64,000 nucleotides of DNA from Paraburkholderia polaris (GTDB lineage: Bacteria > Pseudomonadota > Gammaproteobacteria > Burkholderiales > Burkholderiaceae): contig NZ_JABBGJ010000001.1 of NCBI RefSeq assembly GCF_012927345.1, positions 248,001-312,000 of the forward strand, written 5' to 3'. How positions within the stretch are numbered: position 1 is the first letter of the stretch; each line of letters opens with the position of its first letter. The notes under the pieces were generated by a model that ran no database searches, was not told the DNA's origin, and saw nothing but the letters and a program-made list of their open reading frames with translations. A program made the translations under genes and the position numbers. Shown here piece after piece: positions 53,721-62,124 of the stretch.

Positions 53721-54398
53721 ATGGCAACTCTTCAGCCATTTGCACAGAATATCTGGACCGCATTGGCCCCGCATTCTTTCGTTGGTTTACATATCGGCAC
53801 GCGCTTGACGGTCATCCGGCTGTCGTCGGGCAAGCTGTTGTTGCATTCGCCGATCCCGTTGAGCATCGAAGTACGCTCCGCAATAGATGCCTTGGGGCCC
53901 GTCGCGCATATCGTTTGTCCGAATCTCTTTCATCACATGTATGCTGCAGAAACTGCGGCAGCCTATCCGCGGGCGATGCTACACGGCCCGGCGGCCTTGC
54001 AACGCAAGCGAAAAGACCTTCGCTTCGACGCGGTGCTGACGGATCAGCCTCATCCGGACTGGCGCGGCGACCTGGAACTGCTAACGATCGAAGGCTGTAT
54101 TCTGGGCGAGACGGTTTTCTATCATCCGGCCACGCGCACGCTGATCGCCTGCGATCTGGTGGAGAACTTTCATCAGTCGCCTCACTGGCTGACACGCAAT
54201 TACCTGCGCCTGGGCGGAATCCTCGGTCGTGTCAGCTGGCATCCGCTACTGCGCATGGCGTATCGCGACCGCAAACGCGCACGCGCCTGCATCGACACCC
54301 TGCTCGCCTGGCCGTTCGAACGCGTCGTGCTCGCACATGGCGATCTCTTGACAGACGACGCCCACGCCTTGGTCCGTGAGGGCATGGCATGGCTCTAA
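53721..54398 (+). CDS. DUF4336 domain protein (metallo-beta-lactamase-like)
   Basis: A 225-residue protein beginning MATLQPFAQNIWTALAPHSF and continuing with MTVIRLSSGKLLLHSPIPL-like text, then ALGPVAHIVCPNLFHHMYAA. These are features of DUF4336, a family distantly related to metallo-beta-lactamase hydrolases with most metal ligands altered. The late segment RVVLAHGDLLTDDA keeps one HGD. ATG 53721 is chosen because homology-like text begins there. Function unknown. Confidence 0.75.
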   Translation: MATLQPFAQNIWTALAPHSFVGLHIGTRLTVIRLSSGKLLLHSPIPLSIEVRSAIDALGPVAHIVCPNLFHHMYAAETAAAYPRAMLHGPAALQRKRKDLRFDAVLTDQPHPDWRGDLELLTIEGCILGETVFYHPATRTLIACDLVENFHQSPHWLTRNYLRLGGILGRVSWHPLLRMAYRDRKRARACIDTLLAWPFERVVLAHGDLLTDDAHALVREGMAWL

Positions 54399-54737
54399 TC
54401 GTGCATCGCTCGGCACCGGTCAACCGGAATTCAGACGGACTCGAATGAGGAAAGGCTCACCCCTTACTCCAACATTCGCGGTTACTACCTGTACAGGCCG
54501 GCGACCTCACGACAAGATCCACGTGGCGAACGTTCGCAGCCTTGGGGGCGGAACCGACGCTCGCATATCCGTAACACCGCACCTGCGAGTGGCGCTTCGG
54601 CACTAGATCCACTTGGGCAACTAAGGCACAGTGCCTGAAATGCGGAAGCATTCTTACCTACAGCATGACCATGCGGCCCGGTGAACAGACCGGCAATCCA
54701 CCGCGGCCGCAACGTCACATCGATGGCTAACAGCAAA
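54399..54737. other. Non-coding region left of the phage-like segment
   Basis: About 340 bp with no supported gene, ending in a terminator hairpin. It may mark the left boundary of the accessory island, but no direct repeat or tRNA end was found. Confidence 0.45.
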
Positions 54738-54766
54738 AAGCCCGCTGGCGTTCGCTCAGCGGGCTT
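54738..54766 (-). terminator. Rho-independent terminator for the small minus-strand gene
   Basis: AAGCCCGCTG (54738-54747) and CAGCGGGCTT (54757-54766) form a perfect 10-bp stem. On the minus strand it continues into TTTTT. The stop codon of the frame at 54756-55082 lies at the edge of the loop, so translation would run into the terminator. Confidence 0.8.
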
Positions 54767-55082
54767 CATTGTTGGTTGCGGGGGCAGGATTTGTCACCCG
54801 GAGACAGGTCTGGCTGCATTCTATAGACGTGCCGACCGGACGCCCACGGCGCGCTAGGCCCGTTGGCGCGCCGGCGCTGCCGCGCTGACATTTGACCGGG
54901 GCTGCGCAGCCGGTCGTGCTGCGCAGCTTCTCTGCCTTGGTTGAAATTGTGCTTGCTCGCGTGCGCTGTATAGAAACACAGTAGCAGCCAGAGCCGCGTT
55001 CCGCCCCCATCTGTACGACGACCCTGACGACGCAGTCCGCACTATCACGCGCGCGACAATACGGCCGCGCCAGGGAAAACAC
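54756..55082 (-). CDS. Small Arg/Cys-rich phage-like protein (possibly Icd/Ash-like)
   Basis: A frame of up to 108 residues with text such as VQMGAERGSGCYCVSIQRTR, AEKLRSTTGCAAPVKCQRGS and a C-terminal CLRVTNPAPATNNEAR. From memory this pattern recalls the Icd-like/Ash host-division-inhibitor family of prophages, which I could not verify. The start is uncertain (GTG 55082 or internal). It is divergent from an XRE-type gene and ends in a terminator, a layout typical of phage control regions. Confidence 0.45.
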   Translation of the reverse strand: MFSLARPYCRARDSADCVVRVVVQMGAERGSGCYCVSIQRTRASTISTKAEKLRSTTGCAAPVKCQRGSAGAPTGLARRGRPVGTSIECSQTCLRVTNPAPATNNEAR

Positions 55083-55251
55083 CTACAATCCGTAAGATCG
55101 AAACTCAATTTACCGACCGCGGCCAAGCGCTCTGATCTTCGAGTCGCGCAGCCCCCACCCGACAGGGCTTTCACGCCGAATGCAATTAACGACGGAAATC
55201 AAGTACATATATAAAACATTGCGCTCGCCGTTGATGAAATCTAACTCTGAA

Positions 55252-55269
55252 CGCCCGCACTTGCGGGCG
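55252..55269. promoter_or_regulatory. Hairpin CGCCCGC-ACTT-GCGGGCG upstream of the XRE-type gene
   Basis: A perfect 7-bp stem with a 4-base loop in the 210-bp divergent region, 24 bp before the start of the regulator. It could be an operator for that protein or a leader hairpin. The same region has AT-rich promoter-like text (ACATATATAAAACATT, 55205-55220). Confidence 0.5.
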
Positions 55270-55292
55270 TCGTCATTTGCGAGGGCGGCATT

Positions 55293-55739
55293 ATGAGTTT
55301 CGGCGAGAACGTGCGGCATGTTCGTCTGCTCCTTGGATGGAAGCGTGGCGACCTCGTAGACCGACCTGGTCCAAAGGCCAAAGGGAGGGATCGGGCAAAA
55401 CTTGGACAACAGGTTTATCAACTTGAGCGGCGCGCGTCGCGTCACTCGGAACTGCTGTTGCCACTCGCAGATGCATTCGGGATCGCGCCCGATCTTCTGC
55501 TTAACCGAGACCTGACCAGTCTCACGCTCGCCGAAATGCGGCTGCTCAGGGAGGATGCAGCCGCCCCGGTCCCGAACGACCTGTTAGTTCTGGCCGAACG
55601 GTTCGTGCTGGCGACAGACGGAACTCGCACAATGATTGAGAAAATCGTCGCCGCAGACCGTGACAACGCTGCCGTCGTCAGGCGACTGTCGATCATCGTC
55701 GATGTTTATCTGGACGATGTCCGGGCGCGCCGCAGGTGA
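55293..55739 (+). CDS. XRE-type helix-turn-helix regulator, phage-like
   Basis: A 148-residue protein starting MSFGENVRHVRLLLGWKRGD. The N-terminal 75 residues fit a helix-turn-helix of the XRE/Cro type, with the segment LGQQVYQLERRASRHSELLL and LADAFGIAPDLLLNRDL; the middle has an unusual basic insertion (GPKAKGRDRAK). GAGGGCGG precedes the ATG. Divergent from the small phage-like gene, it is probably the repressor of that segment. A hairpin follows its stop. Confidence 0.7.
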   Translation: MSFGENVRHVRLLLGWKRGDLVDRPGPKAKGRDRAKLGQQVYQLERRASRHSELLLPLADAFGIAPDLLLNRDLTSLTLAEMRLLREDAAAPVPNDLLVLAERFVLATDGTRTMIEKIVAADRDNAAVVRRLSIIVDVYLDDVRARRR

Positions 55740-55754
55740 ATCGGACTATTCATG

Positions 55755-55777
55755 CGGGCGCGCGCCACGCGCGCCCG
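55755..55777 (+). terminator. Hairpin after the XRE-type gene
   Basis: CGGGCGCGCG and CGCGCGCCCG form a perfect 10-bp stem with loop CCA, 16 bp after the stop codon. No T tract follows directly, so termination strength is uncertain. Confidence 0.55.
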
Positions 55778-56031
55778 TGCGTTGGTGGCTGTATCAGAGC
55801 CATCCTTCTATAAAGACGGGCTGTGCTTTCCCGGACGGCAAGTCATGCGGATGTGGCACGCGTCCAGCGGGCTCTTTTTTTGCCCATGTTGGCGAAATCC
55901 TACGGATCGATGCGCGGCGCATCGCTTATTCATAGGACAAATCTGAAAGTATGGTTTCTTGACACTTCTTGACGGACTTTTTCAACCCAACCCCGAAAAA
56001 TTGACGGATTGTTTACCGCGGGGTTGTGTCG
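55778..56031. other. Upstream region of the CDI locus
   Basis: About 250 bp without a gene. TTGACA occurs at 55959-55964 and again as TTGACG nearby, possible -35 elements for bcpA, but a matching -10 is not clear. A T-run at 55877 follows an AGCGGGC half-hairpin. Confidence 0.4.
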
Positions 56032-58986
56032 ATGAATCGTCGTTACCGGTTGGTCTATAGTCGCGCGCGCAACATGCTCGTCGCCGTTGAGGAAACGGCG
56101 ATGGCTGCGGGCAAGGCTGGAGAAACGCGTGCTACGGGGCGCGCGCCGCTTTGCTCTGCCATTCGCGTGACGCTGTGCCGTTTTCTGCCTGCGGCGCTGC
56201 TGGCGCTCGCGCCAATGCTTACGTTCGCGCAGATCGTCTCGGGCGGCGCGCACGCGCCTGGCGTCATCCAGACACCCAACGGACTCGATCAGGTCAACAT
56301 CAACCGGCCTTCCGGCGCGGGCGTTTCGGTCAACACATACAACCGCTTTGACGTGCAGTCGAAAGGCGCAATTCTCAACAACTCGCCGACCATCGTCCAG
56401 ACGCAACAGGGCGGCACCATCAACGGCAACCCAAACTTTGCAGCGGGCCAGTCGGCGAAGATCATCGTCAACCAGATCAACAGCGCAAGCGCTTCGCAGT
56501 TGAACGGGTTTCTCGAAACTGCTGGCAATCGCGCGGAAGTTATCATCGCCAATCCGTCAGGTATATCTGTCAGCGGCGGCGGGTTTATCAATACGAGTCG
56601 GGCAATTCTGACGACAGGTACGCCGAACTATGCGGCCGATGGCTCGGTCTCGGGCTTCAACGTCACGGGTGGCAACATCACGGTCAGCGGCGCGGGTCTG
56701 AACGCATCGAACGTGGACCAGGTGGACTTTCTGGCCCGCGCGGTGCAGGCGAATGCAGCGATCTACGCGAAGAACCTGGATGTCGTCACGGGCGCGAACA
56801 GCGTCGATCACAACACGCTTTCGGCGACGCCGATTGCAGGCGACGGCCCCGTGCCGGGTGTCTCCATCGACGTGAGCAATCTCGGCGGAATGTATGCGAA
56901 TCGCATCGTTCTCGTGGGCACAGAGGCAGGTGTGGGTGTTTCGCTCAAGGGCGTCGTAGGAGCGAATGCCGGCGACCTTGTTCTGACTACACAGGGCAAA
57001 CTGGAACTGGCGAGTCAGGCGAGCGCAAGCGGCAACATAAGCGCGAGCGCGCGCGACGGCATCGACAACAGCGGTACGACCTACGCGCAACAGAACGTCA
57101 ACCTGAACACGACCGGCGTGCTGACCAACAGCGGCATGATCGCCGCGCAGCAGAACACGACCGTCAGCGCGGGCGCGGTGAATGCGACGGGCACGTTCGC
57201 ATCTGGCGTAAATGGCGACGGCTCGCTGGCGCAGTCCGGCGACCTAAACGTGAACGCTTCAGGCGGGGTCGCGGCGAACGGCCGCAATGTGGCGGGCGGC
57301 AATGCGCCATTTGCTGGTTCGAATCCGGGCGGATATCAGGCTGCGCCGGCCGACATCCGCAACTACTCGCTCCCGAGCTACGAATCCAGTTTCGTTGCGG
57401 GCGGCACGCTATCGGGCTCGGGCATCAGCATCGACAACACGGCGGGTAACGCAGGCATTCCTTCGCTGGGTCTCGCACCCGGTCAGGCAGTGTCCGGCGT
57501 GAGCGTGAGTGGCCTGAGCGGTAACGCGAGCGGCGCGAAGTCCGGCGCGGCGTCGGTGAGCGGTGGCGCGGGTATGGTGAATCCGACGATCGCGAGCGCG
57601 ACCGCGCAGAACGTGCTGCAAAACCTGACTGTTCCTCAAGGCGGCCTGTTCAGTCCGGCAACCGCGCCGGGATCGTCCTGGCTGGTTGAAACGAATCCGG
57701 CCTTCACGAACCAGAAGACGTTCATTTCGAGCGATTACTATCTGCAACAGCTTGGCCTGAATCCGCAGACGACCGAAAAGCGTCTCGGCGATGGCTTCTA
57801 CGAGCAGCAGCTTGTGCGCAACCAGATTACGTCGCTCACCGGCAAGGCCGTGCTCGGTCCGTACACCGATCTTCAGTCGATGTACCAGGCGATGCTTGCC
57901 GCGGGCGCCTCGCTGTCGCAATCGCTGAATCTCCCGCTCGGTATGAGCCTGTCGCCTGAGCAGGTGGCGGCGCTCACGAGCAACGTCGTCATCATGCAGA
58001 CCGAGATTGTCGACGGCCAGTCCGTGCTCGTGCCGGTCGTCTATCTCGCGAAGGCGAGCCAGCAGAACATGAACGGTCCGTTGATCGCGGCGACCGACAT
58101 CGACATACAGAACGCGCAGACCTTCACCAACAGCGGCACGGTGCAGGCGGGCAATACGCTGTCGATCCAGGGCAACCAGATCAGCAACGCCTTCGGCACG
58201 CTGCAAAGCGGCGGCCTGATGTCGCTGACGACGAAGGGCAGCGTCGACCTGACGTCTGCGACCGTGAACGCCGGCAGCCTGGCGCTGAACGCGGGCGGCG
58301 ACCTGCTGCTGAATACGGCGGTGAAGACCGTTGACCAGGTGAGCGCGACGGGTGCAACGCGCACCACGACCACGCTCGGCCCCATCGTCAACCTGAACGT
58401 TGCCGGCAATGCGGCCATTGTGACCGGCGGCAACTTCGAGCAGAACGCGGGCAACCTGAACGTCGGCGGCAACCTCGGCATGGCGGTCGGCGGCAACTAC
58501 GATATCGGCTCGGTGCAGACCGGCGAGCACAAGATCGTTTCGGGCGCGAACGGCGTATCGAACACCAGTATCAACCAGACAACCGGCAGTTCCGTGAGTG
58601 TTGGCGGCGTGTCACAGATCGGCGTCGGCGGCGACCTGACGGCGACTGGCGCAAACATCAACCTCGGCGGCGGCGGTGTTGTCGCGGCGAACGGCAATGT
58701 GATGCTCCAGGCGGCGAAGGCGACTTCGACCGTCGATAGCAACAGTTCGGGCAGCGACAGTCACGGCAGCTACTCGGAGTCGCTGCACAGGTCCGACGAC
58801 ACGCTGACCGCGACGACGCTCAATGCGGGCAACTCCCTGACCGTGGCAAGCCGGATATCGGCATCAAGGTCAGCATCGGTTCGAGCAAGAGCCAGAGCCA
58901 GTCGTCAGAGGATCAAACGACGCAGCGCGGCTCCAGCGTCCAGGCAGGCGGGACTGCGGGATTCGTTTCGACGAACGGCGATGTGA
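56032..58986 (+). CDS. bcpA: CDI/filamentous haemagglutinin exoprotein BcpA/CdiA, N-terminal part (frameshifted)
   Basis: Start of a two-partner-secretion exoprotein. Residues 1-22 (MNRRYRLVYSRARNMLVAVEE) are an ESPR extension, followed by a signal peptide ending LTFAQ. The TPS secretion domain includes GVIQTPNGLDQVNINRPSG and the hallmark IIANPSGISVSGGGFINTS. Haemagglutinin repeats follow, then the conserved block SSWLVETNPAFTNQKTF with RLGDGFYEQQLVRNQI. The sense frame ends near 58850; from there to 58986 the text is out of frame (Arg/Ser-rich). The remainder of the protein continues in another frame as the next entry. A GTG at 56026 is an alternative start. Confidence 0.8.
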   Translation: MNRRYRLVYSRARNMLVAVEETAMAAGKAGETRATGRAPLCSAIRVTLCRFLPAALLALAPMLTFAQIVSGGAHAPGVIQTPNGLDQVNINRPSGAGVSVNTYNRFDVQSKGAILNNSPTIVQTQQGGTINGNPNFAAGQSAKIIVNQINSASASQLNGFLETAGNRAEVIIANPSGISVSGGGFINTSRAILTTGTPNYAADGSVSGFNVTGGNITVSGAGLNASNVDQVDFLARAVQANAAIYAKNLDVVTGANSVDHNTLSATPIAGDGPVPGVSIDVSNLGGMYANRIVLVGTEAGVGVSLKGVVGANAGDLVLTTQGKLELASQASASGNISASARDGIDNSGTTYAQQNVNLNTTGVLTNSGMIAAQQNTTVSAGAVNATGTFASGVNGDGSLAQSGDLNVNASGGVAANGRNVAGGNAPFAGSNPGGYQAAPADIRNYSLPSYESSFVAGGTLSGSGISIDNTAGNAGIPSLGLAPGQAVSGVSVSGLSGNASGAKSGAASVSGGAGMVNPTIASATAQNVLQNLTVPQGGLFSPATAPGSSWLVETNPAFTNQKTFISSDYYLQQLGLNPQTTEKRLGDGFYEQQLVRNQITSLTGKAVLGPYTDLQSMYQAMLAAGASLSQSLNLPLGMSLSPEQVAALTSNVVIMQTEIVDGQSVLVPVVYLAKASQQNMNGPLIAATDIDIQNAQTFTNSGTVQAGNTLSIQGNQISNAFGTLQSGGLMSLTTKGSVDLTSATVNAGSLALNAGGDLLLNTAVKTVDQVSATGATRTTTTLGPIVNLNVAGNAAIVTGGNFEQNAGNLNVGGNLGMAVGGNYDIGSVQTGEHKIVSGANGVSNTSINQTTGSSVSVGGVSQIGVGGDLTATGANINLGGGGVVAANGNVMLQAAKATSTVDSNSSGSDSHGSYSESLHRSDDTLTATTLNAGNSLTVASRISASRSASVRARARASRQRIKRRSAAPASRQAGLRDSFRRTAM

Positions 58987-60923
58987 CTATCGCCGGGTCG
59001 AACGTGAAAGCGAACGATGTCATTCTTGCGGCAAAAAACCAGGTGAACGTCATCAATACGACGGACACGGATTCAACACGTAGCTCGAACAGTTCGAGCA
59101 GCGCGAGCGTGGGCGTGCAGTACACGCTCGGCGGCGGCTTCGGTGTTTCGGCCGCGATGGCGAATGCACACGGCGATGCAAACAGCGACGCATCGATCCA
59201 GAACGCCTCACACGTCACGGGCGCGAACAGCGTCACGGTAATTTCTGGCGGCGATACGAACATCATCGGCTCGCAGATCAGCGGCAAGCACATCAATGCG
59301 GACGTGGGTGGCAACCTCAACATCGTGAGCGTGCAGGACATAACGGACAGCGCGGCGCACCAGAGCAGCACGGGTGGCGGCTTCACGATCAGCCAGGGTG
59401 GCGGCAGCGCGAGTTTCAGCGCACAGAACGGTCATGCGGATTCGAACTATGCGGGCGTGAACGAACAGGCCGGGATCAATGCGGGCGACGGTGGATTTAA
59501 CGTCAACGTCAGGGGCAACACGGGCCTGACGGGCGGCGTGATTTCAAGCACGGCGGACGAGTCGAAGAACAGCCTGACAGCTGGTACGCTCACGTTCAAC
59601 GATATCCAGAACCAGTCTCACTATGACGCCAACAGCAACGGTGTCAGCGCAGGCGTTGGCTTCGGCGGTAGCACCGGCAAGTCGGTCGGACCGGGTTCGG
59701 TAAGTGGCCATCCCGGCGTGTCGCCGATGATTTCGCAGAACGAGAGCGGCGATTCGAGCGCGACTACGCGCAGTGCAATCAGCGCCGGCACGATCAACGT
59801 GACGAACGGTGTGGGCCAGACTCAGGACATTGCGAACCTGTCACGAGACACGACCAACACGAACGGCACGGTGGCGAAAACGCCGGACGTGAACGGCATC
59901 CTGAACCAGCAGGCCGACACGATGGAGGCGGCACAGGCAGCGGGTCAGACCGTATCGCAAGGCATCGGCGCGTATGCGGACATGAAGCGCGAAGACGCGG
60001 CGGCGGCCTACAAAGCCGCTTCTGACCGCGGCGACAGCGCGGGCATGGCTGCGGCGGCTGCGGACTATAACAACTGGAAGGAAGGCGGCGATTCGCGCGC
60101 TGAACTGCACGTTGTGGGCGGCGGCCTCATTGGTGGGCTCGGTGGCGGAAGCGCGCTCGGGGCCATCGGCGGTGCGGCGGGCGCGGGTCTGGCATCGAAG
60201 ATGGCCGGGACGCTGAACGATATCTCGAAGGGCGTTGCATCAGCGACGGGGTCCGATCTGATTGGCAACCTCGCGGCCACCATCGCAGCGGGCGTGGGCG
60301 GCGCTGTGGTCGGCGGTACGGCTGGTGCCGCGATGGCATCGAATGTCCACCTGTATAACCAGTCGATGGACGATGAACGCCAGTTGACGGGCGACTCCGG
60401 GAGGAAGTCTCCTACGCTGTTCTCCCTGGCGATGCAAGGCATTGCGAATGGGCTGAACGCGGTTATTGGTGTCGGCGGCGGCGTACCGCCCGCTGCAAGT
60501 CCGGGTGTCGCGCTCGCGGAATCCGGTGCGGCGAACGCTGTACCGAAGGCGCCGGGATACTTACCGGACAATGCTACCTTGGCAAGCGGCGGAAACAATA
60601 ATCGACTGCCGATCCCTGAGACAGTAACGGCCGATAACGGCCTGCAAGTTGAGTCAAATCCGAAGCACACTCCGGGAATGCCCGGAAACCGCCCAAACGC
60701 GGGTACAGAGCCGAACGATTCGCTATCCCTGTTCAACTCTTCCATTCAGGGCGGCGAAAAGACAAGGTTCGCGATAGATTCCGACGGCAACATCAACAGG
60801 TTCTACTCCGACGGGAACGGCGCCTATCATTGGACTGGATCAACTGGCGACTCAAGGGCACCGATCGATGTTTCAACGATTCCAATTTCGGTTAAGCGGA
60901 CTCTTGGATTTAAAGGAAAGTAA
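58983..60923 (+). CDS. bcpA: BcpA/CdiA exoprotein, C-terminal part with toxin region (frameshifted)
   Basis: This frame continues the haemagglutinin repeats of the preceding frame; its sense text actually starts near 58848 (PDIGIKVSIGSSKSQSQSSE). It has no credible start of its own, so a frameshift rather than a separate gene is indicated. Repeats run to about 60110. A glycine-rich hydrophobic pretoxin segment follows (GGLIGGLGGGSALGAIGGAA), then the Burkholderia-type border motif VHLYNQ at 60345-60362, after which the variable toxin region begins. The stop is immediately followed by the first immunity-like ATG. Confidence 0.8.
   Translation: MTIAGSNVKANDVILAAKNQVNVINTTDTDSTRSSNSSSSASVGVQYTLGGGFGVSAAMANAHGDANSDASIQNASHVTGANSVTVISGGDTNIIGSQISGKHINADVGGNLNIVSVQDITDSAAHQSSTGGGFTISQGGGSASFSAQNGHADSNYAGVNEQAGINAGDGGFNVNVRGNTGLTGGVISSTADESKNSLTAGTLTFNDIQNQSHYDANSNGVSAGVGFGGSTGKSVGPGSVSGHPGVSPMISQNESGDSSATTRSAISAGTINVTNGVGQTQDIANLSRDTTNTNGTVAKTPDVNGILNQQADTMEAAQAAGQTVSQGIGAYADMKREDAAAAYKAASDRGDSAGMAAAAADYNNWKEGGDSRAELHVVGGGLIGGLGGGSALGAIGGAAGAGLASKMAGTLNDISKGVASATGSDLIGNLAATIAAGVGGAVVGGTAGAAMASNVHLYNQSMDDERQLTGDSGRKSPTLFSLAMQGIANGLNAVIGVGGGVPPAASPGVALAESGAANAVPKAPGYLPDNATLASGGNNNRLPIPETVTADNGLQVESNPKHTPGMPGNRPNAGTEPNDSLSLFNSSIQGGEKTRFAIDSDGNINRFYSDGNGAYHWTGSTGDSRAPIDVSTIPISVKRTLGFKGK
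60360..60923 (+). other. Variable C-terminal toxin region of BcpA (CT)
   Basis: About 187 residues after the LYN motif. The first half is low in sequence complexity; the last 90 residues are compact: ESNPKHTPGMPGNRPNAG, then SLSLFNSSIQGGEKTRFAID, and YSDGNGAYHWTGSTGDS before an end VKRTLGFKGK. The NPKHTPG...PN-AG...SL-LF pattern recurs at ends of polymorphic toxins as I remember them, but I cannot assign an activity. Candidate catalytic residues are the His in HTPG and the His in YHWTG. Confidence 0.6.
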
Positions 60924-61409
60924 ATGTTATCTGGAAATCCCGATACTTTCGCAATTTGGTGCGATGCGGTTGACGCTTGGTCGACTGATCGTTTTAAGAA
61001 CGGTTGCTTCGCTTATTTTATAGGCGGTGAAATTCTATGGTCCTCAAATTCAACTCTTGGAGTTGACCTTAACTTGCTGTCCGCGATGGATTGCTTAAAA
61101 CGCAATCTAGAGGACGCGGACCTTTTCGATTTGCCCGCGAAGGATGCCTACGTGGTACTTGTCGCGCGCGCGTTTCCTTCGATGGACTCTGACGCGAAAG
61201 AAAGCGACTACAGACATTTGGTGTCGATCGGTAGCTTGTTGGACGACGGGCATCAGGTCTTTTTGGTCGAGTCGGGAGAGAATGCGAAGCTGATTTTCGG
61301 CCGACGCATTGAGCCCTCTGTCGTTCATGAACAAGTTCTGCCTCGGGGCGAGTTTCAATCAGTGGTACGAGACGCGCTCACAAAGAGCAAACCCGCACAA
61401 ACATCATGA
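60924..61409 (+). CDS. bcpI: CDI immunity-like protein (resembles Imm42 type)
   Basis: A 161-residue acidic cytoplasmic protein whose ATG directly follows the bcpA stop. Text such as FAIWCDAVDAWSTDRFKNGC, FAYFIGGEILWSSNSTLGVD and LNLLSAMDCLKRNL resembles the Imm42 immunity family (from memory). Position after the toxin end makes it the cognate immunity protein by the usual CDI rule. G+C falls compared with bcpB, as expected for an exchangeable module. It overlaps the next gene by 4 bp. Confidence 0.7.
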   Translation: MLSGNPDTFAIWCDAVDAWSTDRFKNGCFAYFIGGEILWSSNSTLGVDLNLLSAMDCLKRNLEDADLFDLPAKDAYVVLVARAFPSMDSDAKESDYRHLVSIGSLLDDGHQVFLVESGENAKLIFGRRIEPSVVHEQVLPRGEFQSVVRDALTKSKPAQTS

Positions 61410-62056
61410 CAGAAATGAAATCGCATTTTCAGGGCAAGCATGGACATCCCGATATCGTAGTTTCCTTACCTTCCGGCCCGGAGTTTGGAGGAAAACCGAT
61501 ACTATCGTACTTCGAAGATGCGGTTCGACAAGGAACGGTTTTCAGGGCCGGCGAAACCGTTCAGATGGGCTGGATGATGCTGATGCTCAAGGCCACCGCA
61601 AACGGCGAGTTGGACGTTTGGGAACCGCGGTTCGGCGAGGTTCCGATCGTTTGGGAACGCGGCGCAAGCAGGACGTACCGACAACTTATAGTTCAGAAGA
61701 GCGTAGCGGAACTGTTGGACATCGAGCCTTCGTTTCCTTCGTTGAGGCAGTCCGGGGTTGTATCCCCTGACTTCATGGCGTCAAGGAACCTTCAGATGTT
61801 CCGCGATCCTCCTGCGGGTAGCGATTCAGGATGGCTCTTTACCACGGAAGAAAACGTTTCAAGCGATGGCCGTTTGGCCTCACTGTTCGAAATTGCAAGC
61901 AAGCGGCCGGAAATAATTCCCTTCCTAGCTTTACCCGCCTCGTCATCGGTTGTGCTGAAGGATGGGGAAGTAAAGATCAGCTTCGGGAAGAAGGAAGTCG
62001 GATCAGATTCCAACGAACTTTTGCGTAGACTGCCGGCGAGTGACCTCATCGGTTAA
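61406..62056 (+). CDS. Second immunity-like protein (C-terminal half resembles Imm33/DUF2185)
   Basis: A 216-residue protein starting at an ATGA overlap with the preceding gene. The C-terminal half, SRNLQMFRDPPAGSDSGWLF then EIASKRPEIIPFLALPASSS, follows the DUF2185/Imm33 pattern (D-S-G-W...P-x-I-I-P-F-L). The N-terminal half (IVVSLPSGPEFGGKPILSYF, QMGWMMLMLKA) is unassigned. It may be an orphan immunity gene kept from an earlier toxin, or a partner of the first. In Burkholderia-type loci the gene at this place is sometimes bcpO, a small lipoprotein; no lipobox is seen, so it is not bcpO. Confidence 0.6.
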   Translation: MTEMKSHFQGKHGHPDIVVSLPSGPEFGGKPILSYFEDAVRQGTVFRAGETVQMGWMMLMLKATANGELDVWEPRFGEVPIVWERGASRTYRQLIVQKSVAELLDIEPSFPSLRQSGVVSPDFMASRNLQMFRDPPAGSDSGWLFTTEENVSSDGRLASLFEIASKRPEIIPFLALPASSSVVLKDGEVKISFGKKEVGSDSNELLRRLPASDLIG

Positions 62057-62124
62057 AACGAGACCATAGGGGCCGCTTTCACAGACGATAGCGGCACGCC
62101 ACACGAGTAGTAACCCAAATCATC

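Noticed and set aside
61406..62056. Second gene after bcpA as bcpO
   Set aside because: BcpO is a small lipoprotein; this product is 216 residues with no signal peptide or lipobox and has an Imm33-like C-terminal half.
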